Source: Chloroflexi bacterium RBG_16_64_43
GTDB taxonomy: Bacteria > Chloroflexota > Anaerolineae > Anaerolineales > RBG-16-64-43
NCBI GenBank assembly: GCA_001796965.1
Contig: MGOA01000061.1
Span: 1 to 8,000 of the forward strand
Length of the DNA stretch: 8,000 bases
Direction: 5' to 3'
The first letter of the stretch is position 1; every line of letters starts with the position of its first letter. The notes below the pieces were generated by a model that did no database searches, was not told the origin of the DNA, and saw nothing but the letters and a program-made list of their open reading frames with translations. Shown one piece after another: positions 1-5,639 of the stretch. A program made the translations under genes and the position numbers.

Positions 1-714
1 GAACCAGTAGTCGCCGGGTCCCCCCACTGCGTATGAATCATCGAAGACTTTGGTACCGGACTTGGTGAACGTCACAGTCTGAGGCCCCCCGGACGAGCCG
101 TTGCTCTTGCTGCGCACGTAGGTCACAGTGGTCGGCCCATTGGCCGTGATCTTGAACGACACGCTGAAAGTGTAAGGAAACGCGCCGCAAGCGATGCTGG
201 CATTCTTCGGATCCATACCCACGCTGACTCCCTCCACAAAGGGAACGGGTGGGTCCTGAATCGGCACGCTGAGCGAGTTCCCTTCCATACGCGTGAGCGC
301 CGCGGAGACCCAACAGTAGCGGCCCGCCCGCGAGGGGTTCTCGATGTACCACCAGCCGCCCGCGGCGTCGGTGCCGAGCACCAGCGCCACCACGCCCGCC
401 TTGAGCGCGCCTTCGGTGGAATAGAGATCGGAGTTGCCGAAGCGGCAGATGACGTCCTGGTCAATCGGCGTGACCGTGACGATCGATGGCGTGGGGGTCG
501 GGGTGATGGTGGGTGTCTCGGTTGGCAGGGGCGTAGCGCTGGGCAGCGGAGTAGACGTGTCGGTGGGTGGAACGGCCGGGGTGGCGGTTGCCGCCCGGGT
601 GGGGGGTTCGGCCGGGACCGAGGTTGCCCCCGACCCGCTGATGAACGACGCATTGCACGCCATCCCCAGAATGACCCACACGGCCATGACGTATTGCAGA
701 GATCGAGTGCGCAT
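1..714 (-). CDS. Putative SH3-domain lipoprotein, 3' end outside window
   Basis: Partial gene: 238 codons are visible and the reading frame is still open at the left edge. The start at 714 follows a strong ribosome binding site (GGAGG, six bases upstream). The protein begins with a short basic stretch and a hydrophobic segment, residues 8-19, ending in LGMAC with Cys20. This fits a lipobox, though Gly at -3 is not the usual Leu. Residues about 33-83 are a Thr/Pro-rich linker, typical of surface proteins that hold domains away from the membrane. Residues about 88-141 resemble a bacterial SH3 domain (RFGNSDLYST, then GGWWYIENP and YCWVSAALT), a fold that often binds cell-wall material. From about 158 onward the sequence looks like an Ig-like beta-sandwich (VTYVRSKSNG, VTFTKSGT). 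It lies 28 bases after recR on the same strand and is probably co-transcribed. The precise role is unknown; extracytoplasmic lipid anchoring is inferred. Confidence 0.85.
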   Translation of the reverse strand, partial: MRTRSLQYVMAVWVILGMACNASFISGSGATSVPAEPPTRAATATPAVPPTDTSTPLPSATPLPTETPTITPTPTPSIVTVTPIDQDVICRFGNSDLYSTEGALKAGVVALVLGTDAAGGWWYIENPSRAGRYCWVSAALTRMEGNSLSVPIQDPPVPFVEGVSVGMDPKNASIACGAFPYTFSVSFKITANGPTTVTYVRSKSNGSSGGPQTVTFTKSGTKVFDDSYAVGGPGDYWF

Positions 715-720
715 GCAGTT

Positions 721-725
721 CCTCC
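721..725 (-). promoter_or_regulatory. Ribosome binding site of the lipoprotein gene
   Basis: The minus strand reads GAGGGAGGAACTGCATG. The GGAGG core sits six bases before the ATG at 714, which fixes the start and places it just upstream of the hydrophobic signal segment. The site lies in the short gap after the recR stop. Confidence 0.75.
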
Positions 726-742
726 CTCGTTCGCGGAGCAGG

Positions 743-1345
743 CTACATATCGGACCGGCCGGCGATGGCTCGCGCCAGCGTTGTTTCGTCGGCATATTCG
801 AGATCGCCGCCGACCGGTAAGCCGCGCGCCAGGCGAGTGAGGCGCAGGCCCTTGCCCTCCAACTGCCGGCGCAAATACATTGCGGTGGCTTCCCCCTCGA
901 GCGAGGCATTGGTGGCGAAGATGACTTCCTGCACACCGCCGCGATCGATGCGCTCCAGGAGCTCCCGGATGCGCAGGTGCTCGGGCCCGACACCCTCCAC
1001 GGGCGAAATGGCGCCGTGCAGCACGTGATAGCGCCCGCGGTATTCCTGCGTGCGCTCGATGGCCTCCACGTCGAGCGGGGCTTCGACCACGCACAGCACG
1101 CCGCGGTCGCGTGCCTCATCCCGGCAGATGGCGCATGGATCGACGTCGGCATCGGTCATGGTGAAGCATTCGGAGCAGAAGCGCGTCTGGCTGCGCAATT
1201 CGAGCAATGCCTCGCCCAAGGCACGCACCTCGTTCTCCGGTGCGCGCAGCAGATAGTAGGCCAGGCGGGCGGCCGTCTTGGGGCCGATGCCCGGCAAGCG
1301 CATCAGTTCTTCGTTCAGTCGCGCAACCGAGCGAGGCAGGGTCAT
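743..1345 (-). CDS. recR: Recombination mediator protein RecR
   Basis: RecR works with RecO (and RecF) to load RecA onto SSB-coated single-stranded DNA at gaps during recombinational repair. The 200-residue product has the family's usual length and full domain order. A helix-hairpin-helix lies at about 14-33 (LMRLPGIGPKTAARLAYYLL). A four-cysteine zinc motif follows at Cys57, Cys60, Cys71 and Cys74 (CSEC...CAIC). A Toprim domain starts near residue 82 (GVLCVVEAPLDVEAIE). The C-terminal conserved block is RGLPVGGDLEYADETTLARAI. The ATG at 1345 is preceded by AAGGA about nine bases upstream. The gene lies 30 bases after ybaB and is the third gene of the classic dnaX-ybaB-recR cluster. No key residue is missing. 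Identification is secure. Confidence 0.98.
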   Translation of the reverse strand: MTLPRSVARLNEELMRLPGIGPKTAARLAYYLLRAPENEVRALGEALLELRSQTRFCSECFTMTDADVDPCAICRDEARDRGVLCVVEAPLDVEAIERTQEYRGRYHVLHGAISPVEGVGPEHLRIRELLERIDRGGVQEVIFATNASLEGEATAMYLRRQLEGKGLRLTRLARGLPVGGDLEYADETTLARAIAGRSDM

Positions 1346-1375
1346 GCGAACAGATCCTTGGCGTCTGCCGCGGGT

Positions 1376-1711
1376 TCAGCCCGCCCCGCGCGAAAGCCCG
1401 TCGGTGAGTGGGCCCAGTCGTTTCGCGGCCATGGCTTGGGAGGCTTCCACCGCCTGGTTGAACGCCGCCAGGAGCATGTCTGCCAGGAGGTCCGCGTCGG
1501 CCGAGGCCAGCACCTCGGGCGCCAGCTTTACCGCGCGGCACACCTGAGTACCGGTCATCTCGATCGTCACCGCGCCGCCGCCGACCGATAGGGTGACTGT
1601 TTCTTCGGCCAGAGCTTCGCGCGCACGATCGAGCTCCACCTGGAGTCGCTGAAACTCACGCATCATACCGCCCGCCGGAGCGGGCATCGAGAACTTGCGG
1701 CCTTTGCTCAT
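1376..1711 (-). CDS. ybaB: YbaB/EbfC family nucleoid-associated protein
   Basis: This family forms small dimeric DNA-binding proteins that coat the nucleoid, and its members are usually encoded between dnaX and recR, as here. The chosen start at 1711 gives 111 residues, matching the family's usual 100-110. The frame is open further upstream, but that part overlaps the end of dnaX and looks unlike the family. The start has only a weak ribosome binding site; translation may be coupled to dnaX, whose stop lies 19 bases upstream. The protein has an N-terminal amphipathic helix (MMREFQRLQVELDRAREAL), a beta region with the family-like glycine turn (VTLSVGGGAVTIEMTG) and a C-terminal helix (LLADMLLAAFNQAVEASQAM). 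Internal Met codons at residues 9, 15 and 16 are alternative starts. The N-terminal MSKGRKFSMPAPAGG is less glycine-rich and hydrophobic than usual, so the exact start is the main uncertainty. Confidence 0.93.
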   Translation of the reverse strand: MSKGRKFSMPAPAGGMMREFQRLQVELDRAREALAEETVTLSVGGGAVTIEMTGTQVCRAVKLAPEVLASADADLLADMLLAAFNQAVEASQAMAAKRLGPLTDGLSRGAG

Positions 1712-1730
1712 TCGCGCATTGCTCGCAGGA

Positions 1731-3359
1731 TCAAGGTAGATCGATTGCCTGGGCGCCCATTTCGCGCGTGGCGATGTCCACCATGCCGCCGTCAACCACA
1801 CGCAACCCGGTGCGCCCGGGGTCGGCATGGGCCAACACGCAGCGAATGCCGACGGTCTGACCGAGCACCTCGGCCAGCACCCCCTGCAAGCGCGCCACGG
1901 TCTCGGGGCGGGCGGCCTTCTCGCGCGGCAAATCGGCCGAGAAGGCTAGATGCAGCAGCTCGCCGTCGAGCGAGTAGGGTTGGGCCTGGGCGAAGAGAGT
2001 GTGCGCGCGCGTATCGCGCTGCCGCAGCGTGGCCAAGATCTGATCCCACACTTCTGTGATCCGGCGCAGGGTCAGGCCGCCGGGCGCCTCGCGCGCCACA
2101 ACCGGCGCGGCGGGTGCTCCCGCGGCGGGCGGATCCGGAACCGCGATCGCGGCCGGAGCATCACCCGTCCGCACGGGCAGGCTGTGCGCGGCGGGCGTCC
2201 CCCGCCCGCCCGAGGCGGCCGGCGGCACGCCGTAGGCGCGCGGCGATTCGCGCAAAGAAGTCGGCGTCCCCACCGGCGGATCGGCCGGCGCGTCCTCGAC
2301 CGTCTCCACCAATGCAAGTTCAATCGCCAGTTGCGGGCGCCAGCCGCTGCGCGCCTCGGCCGCCAACCCAAATGCGCGCAAGGCGCGCACCAGCCGCCCA
2401 AGGTCGAGCAAGGCCGCCGTGCGTTCCATCGCGGCGCGCACGTCGTCGGTGGCTTCAATCAGTGTGCGGTTGTTCATCTTGGCCAGCAACACGCCGCGCA
2501 AATAGTCGGTCACTTGGCGCGCAAACTGGCGCGGTTCCACGCCCGCATCTACCGCGCGCTGGATGAGCCCCAGACCGCGCGCCACATCGCGTGCTGCCAG
2601 GCTCTCGACGAATTCCTGCGTTTGTACCGATCCGGCGGCGCCCAACACGTCCAGTACGCCAGCCAGAGTGATGATCTCACTCAGAGAGGCCATCTGGTCG
2701 AGCAGCGAGACCGCGTCGCGCATGCTGCCCGTCGCCTGGCGTGCGATCATCACCAGGGCTTCAGGTTCGGCCTGCAGCTTTTCGTCGCGGGCAAGTTGAG
2801 CCAGGTACGACGCCATCTCGTCCACTCCCAGGCGGCGAAACTCGTGCCGCTGGCAGCGCGAGACGACCGTGGCGGGCACTTTGTGGACTTCGGTCGTCGC
2901 CAGGATGAACAGCGCATGCGCCGGCGGCTCCTCCAAGGTCTTGAGCAGCGCATTGAAGGCCGCCGTCGAGAGCATGTGCACTTCATCGATGATGTAGACC
3001 TTGAAGCGTCCGACGCTGGGAGAGAAGGGGACCCGCTCGCGCAGATCGCGCACATCCTCCACGCTGGTGTTGGAGGCGGCGTCGATTTCAATTAAGTCGA
3101 GGAAGCGCCCTTCGTTGATCGCCAGGCACGCGGCGCATTGATTGCAGGGGCGTTCGACTTCGGGAGCCGTGCAATTGACCGCCTTGGCCAAGAGTCGGGC
3201 GGTGGTGGTCTTGCCCGTGCCGCGCGGGCCGGAGAAGAGGTAGGCGTGCGCGACGCGGCCGCTATGCAATGCGTTGCGCAGCGTCTGCACAACGTGGGCC
3301 TGACCGACGACATCCCCCCAGGTCTGCGGGCGCCACTTGCGATACAAGGCTTGGCTCAT
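1731..3359 (-). CDS. dnaX: DNA polymerase III subunit gamma/tau
   Basis: DnaX is the AAA+ ATPase core of the clamp loader, which places the sliding clamp on primed DNA and couples polymerase cores in the replisome. The start at 3359 (MSQALYRKWRPQTW) is the typical family N-terminus, with GGAG seven bases upstream; a 36-codon upstream extension in frame looks unlike the family and was excluded. Of 542 residues, Walker A is GPRGTGKT at 44-51. The zinc-binding cysteines are Cys63, 72, 75 and 78. Walker B is VYIIDEVH at 121-128, sensor 1 is ATTEVHK at 154-160, the SRC motif with the arginine finger is at 167-169, and sensor 2 lies in GSMRDAVSLLDQ. An Ala/Pro/Gly-rich linker covers about 355-426. 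A C-terminal domain of about 90 residues starts near 427 (LRRITEVWDQILATL). Length is like other full tau proteins. No A-rich slippery heptamer is visible, so separate gamma production by frameshift is not supported. Confidence 0.98.
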   Translation of the reverse strand: MSQALYRKWRPQTWGDVVGQAHVVQTLRNALHSGRVAHAYLFSGPRGTGKTTTARLLAKAVNCTAPEVERPCNQCAACLAINEGRFLDLIEIDAASNTSVEDVRDLRERVPFSPSVGRFKVYIIDEVHMLSTAAFNALLKTLEEPPAHALFILATTEVHKVPATVVSRCQRHEFRRLGVDEMASYLAQLARDEKLQAEPEALVMIARQATGSMRDAVSLLDQMASLSEIITLAGVLDVLGAAGSVQTQEFVESLAARDVARGLGLIQRAVDAGVEPRQFARQVTDYLRGVLLAKMNNRTLIEATDDVRAAMERTAALLDLGRLVRALRAFGLAAEARSGWRPQLAIELALVETVEDAPADPPVGTPTSLRESPRAYGVPPAASGGRGTPAAHSLPVRTGDAPAAIAVPDPPAAGAPAAPVVAREAPGGLTLRRITEVWDQILATLRQRDTRAHTLFAQAQPYSLDGELLHLAFSADLPREKAARPETVARLQGVLAEVLGQTVGIRCVLAHADPGRTGLRVVDGGMVDIATREMGAQAIDLP

Positions 3360-3378
3360 TACTGGGCTCCGGGGGTGA

Positions 3379-3407
3379 AGTGTAGCAGAGCCATCGCTAT
3401 TCGGCAA
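3379..3407 (-). promoter_or_regulatory. Predicted promoter of the dnaX-ybaB-recR operon
   Basis: Reading the minus strand, a -35 element TTGCCG (3407-3402) and a -10 element TACACT (3384-3379) are separated by 17 bases. The -10 is preceded by TGC, an extended -10 signature. Transcription would start near 3372, leaving a leader of about 13 bases with the ribosome binding site of dnaX. The -35 lies just upstream of the stop codon of the small ORF, within its coding end. Each hexamer matches consensus at four of six positions. No transcript data support it. Confidence 0.55.
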
Positions 3408-3651
3408 GATGCAGCGCTGCGGCGCGAGAGTTGGCGCGCAGTTCTTCTTTTGACTCGCGAGGTGCACGCTGCACGTCGATCGCGATTACACACAAGCCGC
3501 ATGTGCCAATCAGCGCTTGGCCAGACTGGATCTCGTGCAGCGCATTATGGCGAACGCGGTCCCGGCCGGCGAGAGCCGCCGACACGGCCAATGCGAGGCG
3601 CAGAACTTCACGCACGGCGGCTGCATAGTGCCAACGGGTCGGTCCACACAC
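3397..3651 (-). CDS. Possible small protein of unknown function
   Basis: An 84-codon frame lies between the LysM/lamin-tail gene and dnaX, on the same strand as both. It begins with GTG at 3651, 34 bases after the preceding stop, and ends 37 bases before dnaX. It fills most of a 326-base stretch that otherwise holds only the dnaX promoter. The predicted product has a plausible amphipathic helix (VREVLRLALAVSAALAG) followed by a Cys-containing hydrophobic segment (LIGTCGLCVIAID) and a charged end (RAPRESKEELRANSRAA). Codon choice is moderately GC-rich at third positions but clearly less so than in neighbouring genes. The start has only a poor ribosome binding site. I do not recognise the family. 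It could be a real lineage-specific protein, a decayed gene, or a chance frame in intergenic DNA. Confidence 0.33.
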   Translation of the reverse strand: MCGPTRWHYAAAVREVLRLALAVSAALAGRDRVRHNALHEIQSGQALIGTCGLCVIAIDVQRAPRESKEELRANSRAAALHLAE

Positions 3652-3685
3652 ACTTCAAGAGGGGCCTGGCGAGTGCGTGCCAGCT

Positions 3686-4375
3686 TCAGGGAAGGACGAC
3701 CGCTGAGCGCACCAGACCCTGGGCGTCGAGCAGGATCACCTCTTCGCCGTGGTGCCAGGCCGCCGCGCTGAGACCCCAGTACAAATCGACCGGTGTGTTG
3801 ACCCCCGGCGCGCTGTGAACCAGGATCGCGCCGCCGGCGATCAACTCCACCGCCGGAAAGGCAAACTCTCGCCCGGAGGTGCCGCGCAGGCGCCATCCTT
3901 CCAGTTGCATCGTTGGTCCGGGGTTGACCACCTTGAGCGTTTCCTTTTCGGCATCGCCCAGGTTATAGATCATCTCGATGCGCGGCCAGGGGTAGACCTC
4001 GCCGGGTGCGGGAGTGACCGTAGGAGTGTCCGGGGTCGGCACACTGCCTGCCGCCAGGGCAGGGATGAGCAGCACCTGGCCCACGTCAAGCGAATTCGGG
4101 TCGGCCAAGCGGTTGAACTGCGCCAAGTCCTCGGCGCTCACTCCGAACATGGCCCCCACCTCGCCCAGGGTGTCCCCCTGGCGAATCTGATAACTCTGTA
4201 GGGTCGGGGTGGGGGGAACGAACAGGGTGGGCGTGAGCGTGGCCGGCAGCGGGGTGATTGTCGGGCGCATGAGTGCTGGCGGCTGTCCGCGGCCGATGAA
4301 GTACAGGACCAGCAAGACCGTGGCAGCCGAGACGACGACGTTAAGCGCGAGGTAGAATAGCCAGCGGCGAGACAT
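3686..4375 (-). CDS. Membrane-anchored LysM and lamin-tail domain protein
   Basis: The product is 229 residues from the start at 4375, which has two overlapping GGAGG sequences four and eight bases upstream; this is preferred over a GTG-type start six codons earlier. Residues 5-27 form one strong transmembrane helix (WLFYLALNVVVSAATVLLVL within it), with Arg3-Arg4 before it, so the bulk should face outward. A Thr/Pro-rich linker spans about 37-60. A LysM domain at about 61-105 (SYQIRQGDTLGEVGAMFGVS ... LDVGQVLLIP) should bind peptidoglycan or another N-acetylglucosamine polymer. After a second short Pro/Thr linker, residues about 122-229 resemble a lamin-tail (LTD) beta domain: LKVVNPGPTMQLEGWRLRG, then EVILLDAQGLVRS. 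No enzymatic motif is visible, so a structural or adhesive envelope role is inferred. It lies upstream of dnaX on the same strand but has its own promoter and a 326-base gap after it, so it need not belong to that operon. Confidence 0.9.
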   Translation of the reverse strand: MSRRWLFYLALNVVVSAATVLLVLYFIGRGQPPALMRPTITPLPATLTPTLFVPPTPTLQSYQIRQGDTLGEVGAMFGVSAEDLAQFNRLADPNSLDVGQVLLIPALAAGSVPTPDTPTVTPAPGEVYPWPRIEMIYNLGDAEKETLKVVNPGPTMQLEGWRLRGTSGREFAFPAVELIAGGAILVHSAPGVNTPVDLYWGLSAAAWHHGEEVILLDAQGLVRSAVVLP

Positions 4376-4379
4376 TGGC

Positions 4380-4388
4380 CCTCCCTCC
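4380..4388 (-). promoter_or_regulatory. Double ribosome binding site of the LysM gene
   Basis: The minus strand reads GGGGAGGGAGGGCCAATG. Two overlapping GGAGG cores lie eight and four bases before the ATG at 4375. They support this start rather than the upstream in-frame alternative at 4393, which overlaps the purine tract itself. Confidence 0.7.
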
Positions 4389-4410
4389 CCCATCCGCGAT
4401 CACTGCAGGT

Positions 4411-4439
4411 AGTCTAGCATGCGGGCGGGTGGCTCGCAA
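4411..4439 (-). promoter_or_regulatory. Predicted promoter of the LysM/lamin-tail gene
   Basis: On the minus strand TTGCGA (4439-4434) and TAGACT (4416-4411) are 17 bases apart, and the -10 is preceded by TGC, an extended -10 signature. Transcription would begin near 4404, giving a leader of about 29 bases. The element lies in the 103-base divergent region shared with the plus-strand NYN nuclease gene. Architecture closely matches the predicted dnaX promoter. Prediction only. Confidence 0.5.
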
Positions 4440-4478
4440 TACAGCCCTCCACCCTGAGAACGGCTTACCGGCACTCTC

Positions 4479-4961
4479 ATGCCCTATCTCATTGACGGTC
4501 ACAACCTCATCGGCCGGCACCCCGGGCTTTCGCTGGCCGACCCCGACGACGAGCGTGACTTACTGAAGCTGCTGGCCGACCACGCTCGCCGTTCGCGGCG
4601 CAAGCTGGTCGTCTTCTTCGACCGCGGCCAAACCGGCTCACGCCCGCAGCGGCATGGCTCGCTCGAGGTGCACTTTGTGCCATCCCCGCGCACGGCCGAC
4701 GATGCGTTGCTCGACTACCTGCGCAGACTGCCGGACCCTCGCAACTGGCGGGTGGTGACCTCCGACCGCCGCGTTGCGGCCCAGGCCAGGCAGCACGGCG
4801 CGGTGATTATCTCGGCCGATGAGTTCCTGCGATCCATGCGCGCAGCGAGCCCGCCGCCTGGGGGGGCAGGCCAGGAGAGTCAAGTCATTGTTCGGACGAG
4901 CGAGGCCGACGATATCGAGGGATGGCTGCGCGCCTTCGAGCGACGGGACCCGGAGGCGTAA
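4479..4961 (+). CDS. NYN domain RNase-like protein (YacP/Rae1 family)
   Basis: The 160-residue product fits the YacP-type NYN family (PIN-like fold). The best studied member, Bacillus subtilis Rae1, is a ribosome-associated endoribonuclease that cuts mRNA during translation. The N-terminus has the family signature YLIDGHNLI, with Asp6. Further likely metal-binding acidic residues are Asp48 (VVFFDRG), Asp74/Asp75 (TADDALLDYL) and Asp96 (VVTSDRRVAAQARQHGA). The segment SADEFLR at 112-118 closes the typical domain, followed by a Pro/Gly-rich stretch and a charged tail. The start at 4479 places the signature at residues 3-11 as in relatives, but there is no clear ribosome binding site, so leaderless or weak initiation is possible. 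It is divergent from the LysM gene. RNA cleavage and the cytosolic location are inferred from the family. Confidence 0.88.
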   Translation: MPYLIDGHNLIGRHPGLSLADPDDERDLLKLLADHARRSRRKLVVFFDRGQTGSRPQRHGSLEVHFVPSPRTADDALLDYLRRLPDPRNWRVVTSDRRVAAQARQHGAVIISADEFLRSMRAASPPPGGAGQESQVIVRTSEADDIEGWLRAFERRDPEA

Positions 4962-5063
4962 TGCCTCGCGGTAAGAGGATCGATGCGCTTGTAGAGCCTG
5001 TCGCGCGCAAGGAGGAATAGACGAAGTTGTTGAAACGCGTTCCTGTGCCGTACGATGGCAGAG
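4962..5063. other. Intergenic region between NYN gene and tRNA cluster
   Basis: This 102-base gap lies between the plus-strand NYN gene and the 3' end of the minus-strand tRNA cluster, so two transcripts converge here. I see no hairpin followed by a T-run on either strand, no further tRNA and no convincing ORF. Termination of both units is unexplained by intrinsic terminators and may be Rho-dependent. Confidence 0.5.
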
Positions 5064-5135
5064 TGGGCCCGGATGGGATCGAACCATCAACCCACTCCTT
5101 ATGAGGGAGCTGCTCTGCCGTTGAGCTACGGGCCC
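5064..5135 (-). tRNA. tRNA with CAU anticodon (elongator Met or Ile2)
   Basis: The 72-base cloverleaf is complete. The acceptor stem is GGGCCCG pairing with CGGGCCC, the D stem is GCTC/GAGC, and the anticodon stem GCTCC/GGAGT includes one G-U pair. The anticodon loop is CTCATAA, the T stem GATGG/CCATC with loop TTCGATC, and the discriminator is A. CCA is not encoded. It is not the initiator: the acceptor 1-72 pair is G-C, the D stem has C11-G24, and the three G-C pairs of initiator anticodon stems are absent. A CAU anticodon may be elongator Met or, if the wobble C is converted to lysidine by TilS, Ile reading AUA. I cannot separate these by eye, with a slight lean to Met. It is the last gene of a three-tRNA cluster. 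Confidence 0.95.
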
Positions 5136-5212
5136 AGCGCGGAAGGAGAGGCACGGCGTGATGCAGGTGCAGGTACTTTTCGAGAGGTTGCTCCACCGGC
5201 GGCGCCAGGAGG

Positions 5213-5283
5213 AGCGGGCGACGGGATTCGAACCCGCGGTGTCAGCTTGGAAGGCTGATGCCTTGCCACTTGGCGACGCCCGC
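5213..5283 (-). tRNA. tRNA-Gly (UCC anticodon)
   Basis: A 71-base cloverleaf: acceptor stem GCGGGCG with CGCCCGC, anticodon stem TCAGC/GCTGA with loop CTTCCAA, so the anticodon is TCC and reads GGA (and GGG by wobble). The T stem is GCGGG/CCCGT (with one G-U pair) and the T loop TTCGAAT. The discriminator base is T, as expected for tRNA-Gly. CCA is not encoded. It lies 41 bases after tRNA-Pro and 77 bases before the CAU tRNA. Confidence 0.97.
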
Positions 5284-5324
5284 ATGCGCTTCGTTTCGGC
5301 CCCATCGTTCGTGCCGAGAGGCTG

Positions 5325-5397
5325 TCGGGGTGGGCGGACTTGAACCGCCGACCCCCGCGTCCCAAACGCGGTGCGCTACCAACTGCGCTACACCCCG
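5325..5397 (-). tRNA. tRNA-Pro (UGG anticodon)
   Basis: A 73-base cloverleaf: acceptor stem CGGGGTG with CACCCCG, D stem GCGC/GCGC, anticodon stem CCGCG/CGCGG, loop TTTGGGA with anticodon TGG, which reads CCA and by wobble other CCN codons. The T stem is GGCGG/CCGCC with loop TTCAAGT. The C1-G72 pair and A73 are the usual identity features of bacterial tRNA-Pro, and G37 is the expected base for m1G. CCA is not encoded. It is the promoter-proximal member of the cluster, starting about four bases after the predicted transcription start. Confidence 0.97.
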
Positions 5398-5407
5398 AAG
5401 TGCGGCG

Positions 5408-5437
5408 AGTATAATGCCCGCATCGCCCCGGCGTCAA
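5408..5437 (-). promoter_or_regulatory. Near-consensus promoter of the tRNA cluster
   Basis: On the minus strand, TTGACG (5437-5432) and TATACT (5413-5408) are 18 bases apart. Each matches the sigma-70 consensus at five of six positions, the strongest promoter in the window. The predicted start is near 5401, a few bases before the 5' end of tRNA-Pro at 5397. All three tRNAs are probably transcribed from it as one precursor. No stringent-response discriminator can be asserted by eye, although the bases after the -10 are GC-rich. Confidence 0.75.
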
Positions 5438-5487
5438 GCAAAATGAACCTGGCTGTCGTCTCCGCATCCGATCCCCAGAGCACGGAC

Positions 5488-5511
5488 ACGCCGCATACGC
5501 CCGCGGCGTAT
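5488..5511. repeat. Two overlapping, mutually exclusive inverted repeats
   Basis: Two perfect seven-base-pair stems share one arm. The first pairs ACGCCGC at 5488-5494 with GCGGCGT at 5503-5509 around an eight-base loop. The second pairs ATACGCC at 5495-5501 with GGCGTAT at 5505-5511 around a three-base loop. Only one can form at a time in a transcript. The element lies in the 242-base gap between the tRNA promoter and the methyltransferase start. There is no real T-run after it, so a standard terminator is unlikely. It may be a protein-binding palindrome, an attenuator-like leader or chance. Confidence 0.45.
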
Positions 5512-5639
5512 TTGTGCGAGCCCTTGCGGTAGACGGCGATCCATGAGCGCGCCTGGCCATGTTCGCCGAAGCCAGCGAACTGCCGCCGGTTGTCATCCGA
5601 GTTCGTGAGACTGCCCAACACACGACGGAGCACCCAGCC

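Noticed and set aside
480..600. Repetitive ACC/CCG-rich tract that looks like a short repeat array
   Set aside because: It encodes the Thr/Pro-rich linker of the lipoprotein. Repeats are irregular and there are no constant-length spacers, so it is not CRISPR or a tandem repeat locus.
123..1094. Minus-strand open frame of 323 codons overlapping recR and the lipoprotein gene
   Set aside because: It is out of frame with both recR and the lipoprotein, and its Arg/Pro-rich product is typical of a shifted reading of GC-rich genes.
1950..3095. Long plus-strand open frame of 381 codons opposite dnaX
   Set aside because: It lies wholly antisense to the well-supported dnaX gene. Its product is rich in Arg, Gly and His without any domain, as expected for a shadow frame in GC-rich DNA.
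3360..3685. Possible SRP RNA (ffs), which lies near dnaX in some bacteria
   Set aside because: The conserved GGTCCGGAAGGAAGCAGC-like core is absent on both strands in this gap.
4962..5060. Candidate terminator hairpin CCTC/GAGG just after the NYN gene
   Set aside because: The stem is only four pairs with a seven-base loop and no T-run follows on either strand.
5443..5532. 29-codon plus-strand frame starting ATGAACCTG in the gap before the methyltransferase
   Set aside because: It has no ribosome binding site, overlaps the hairpin pair, and its product has no recognisable features.
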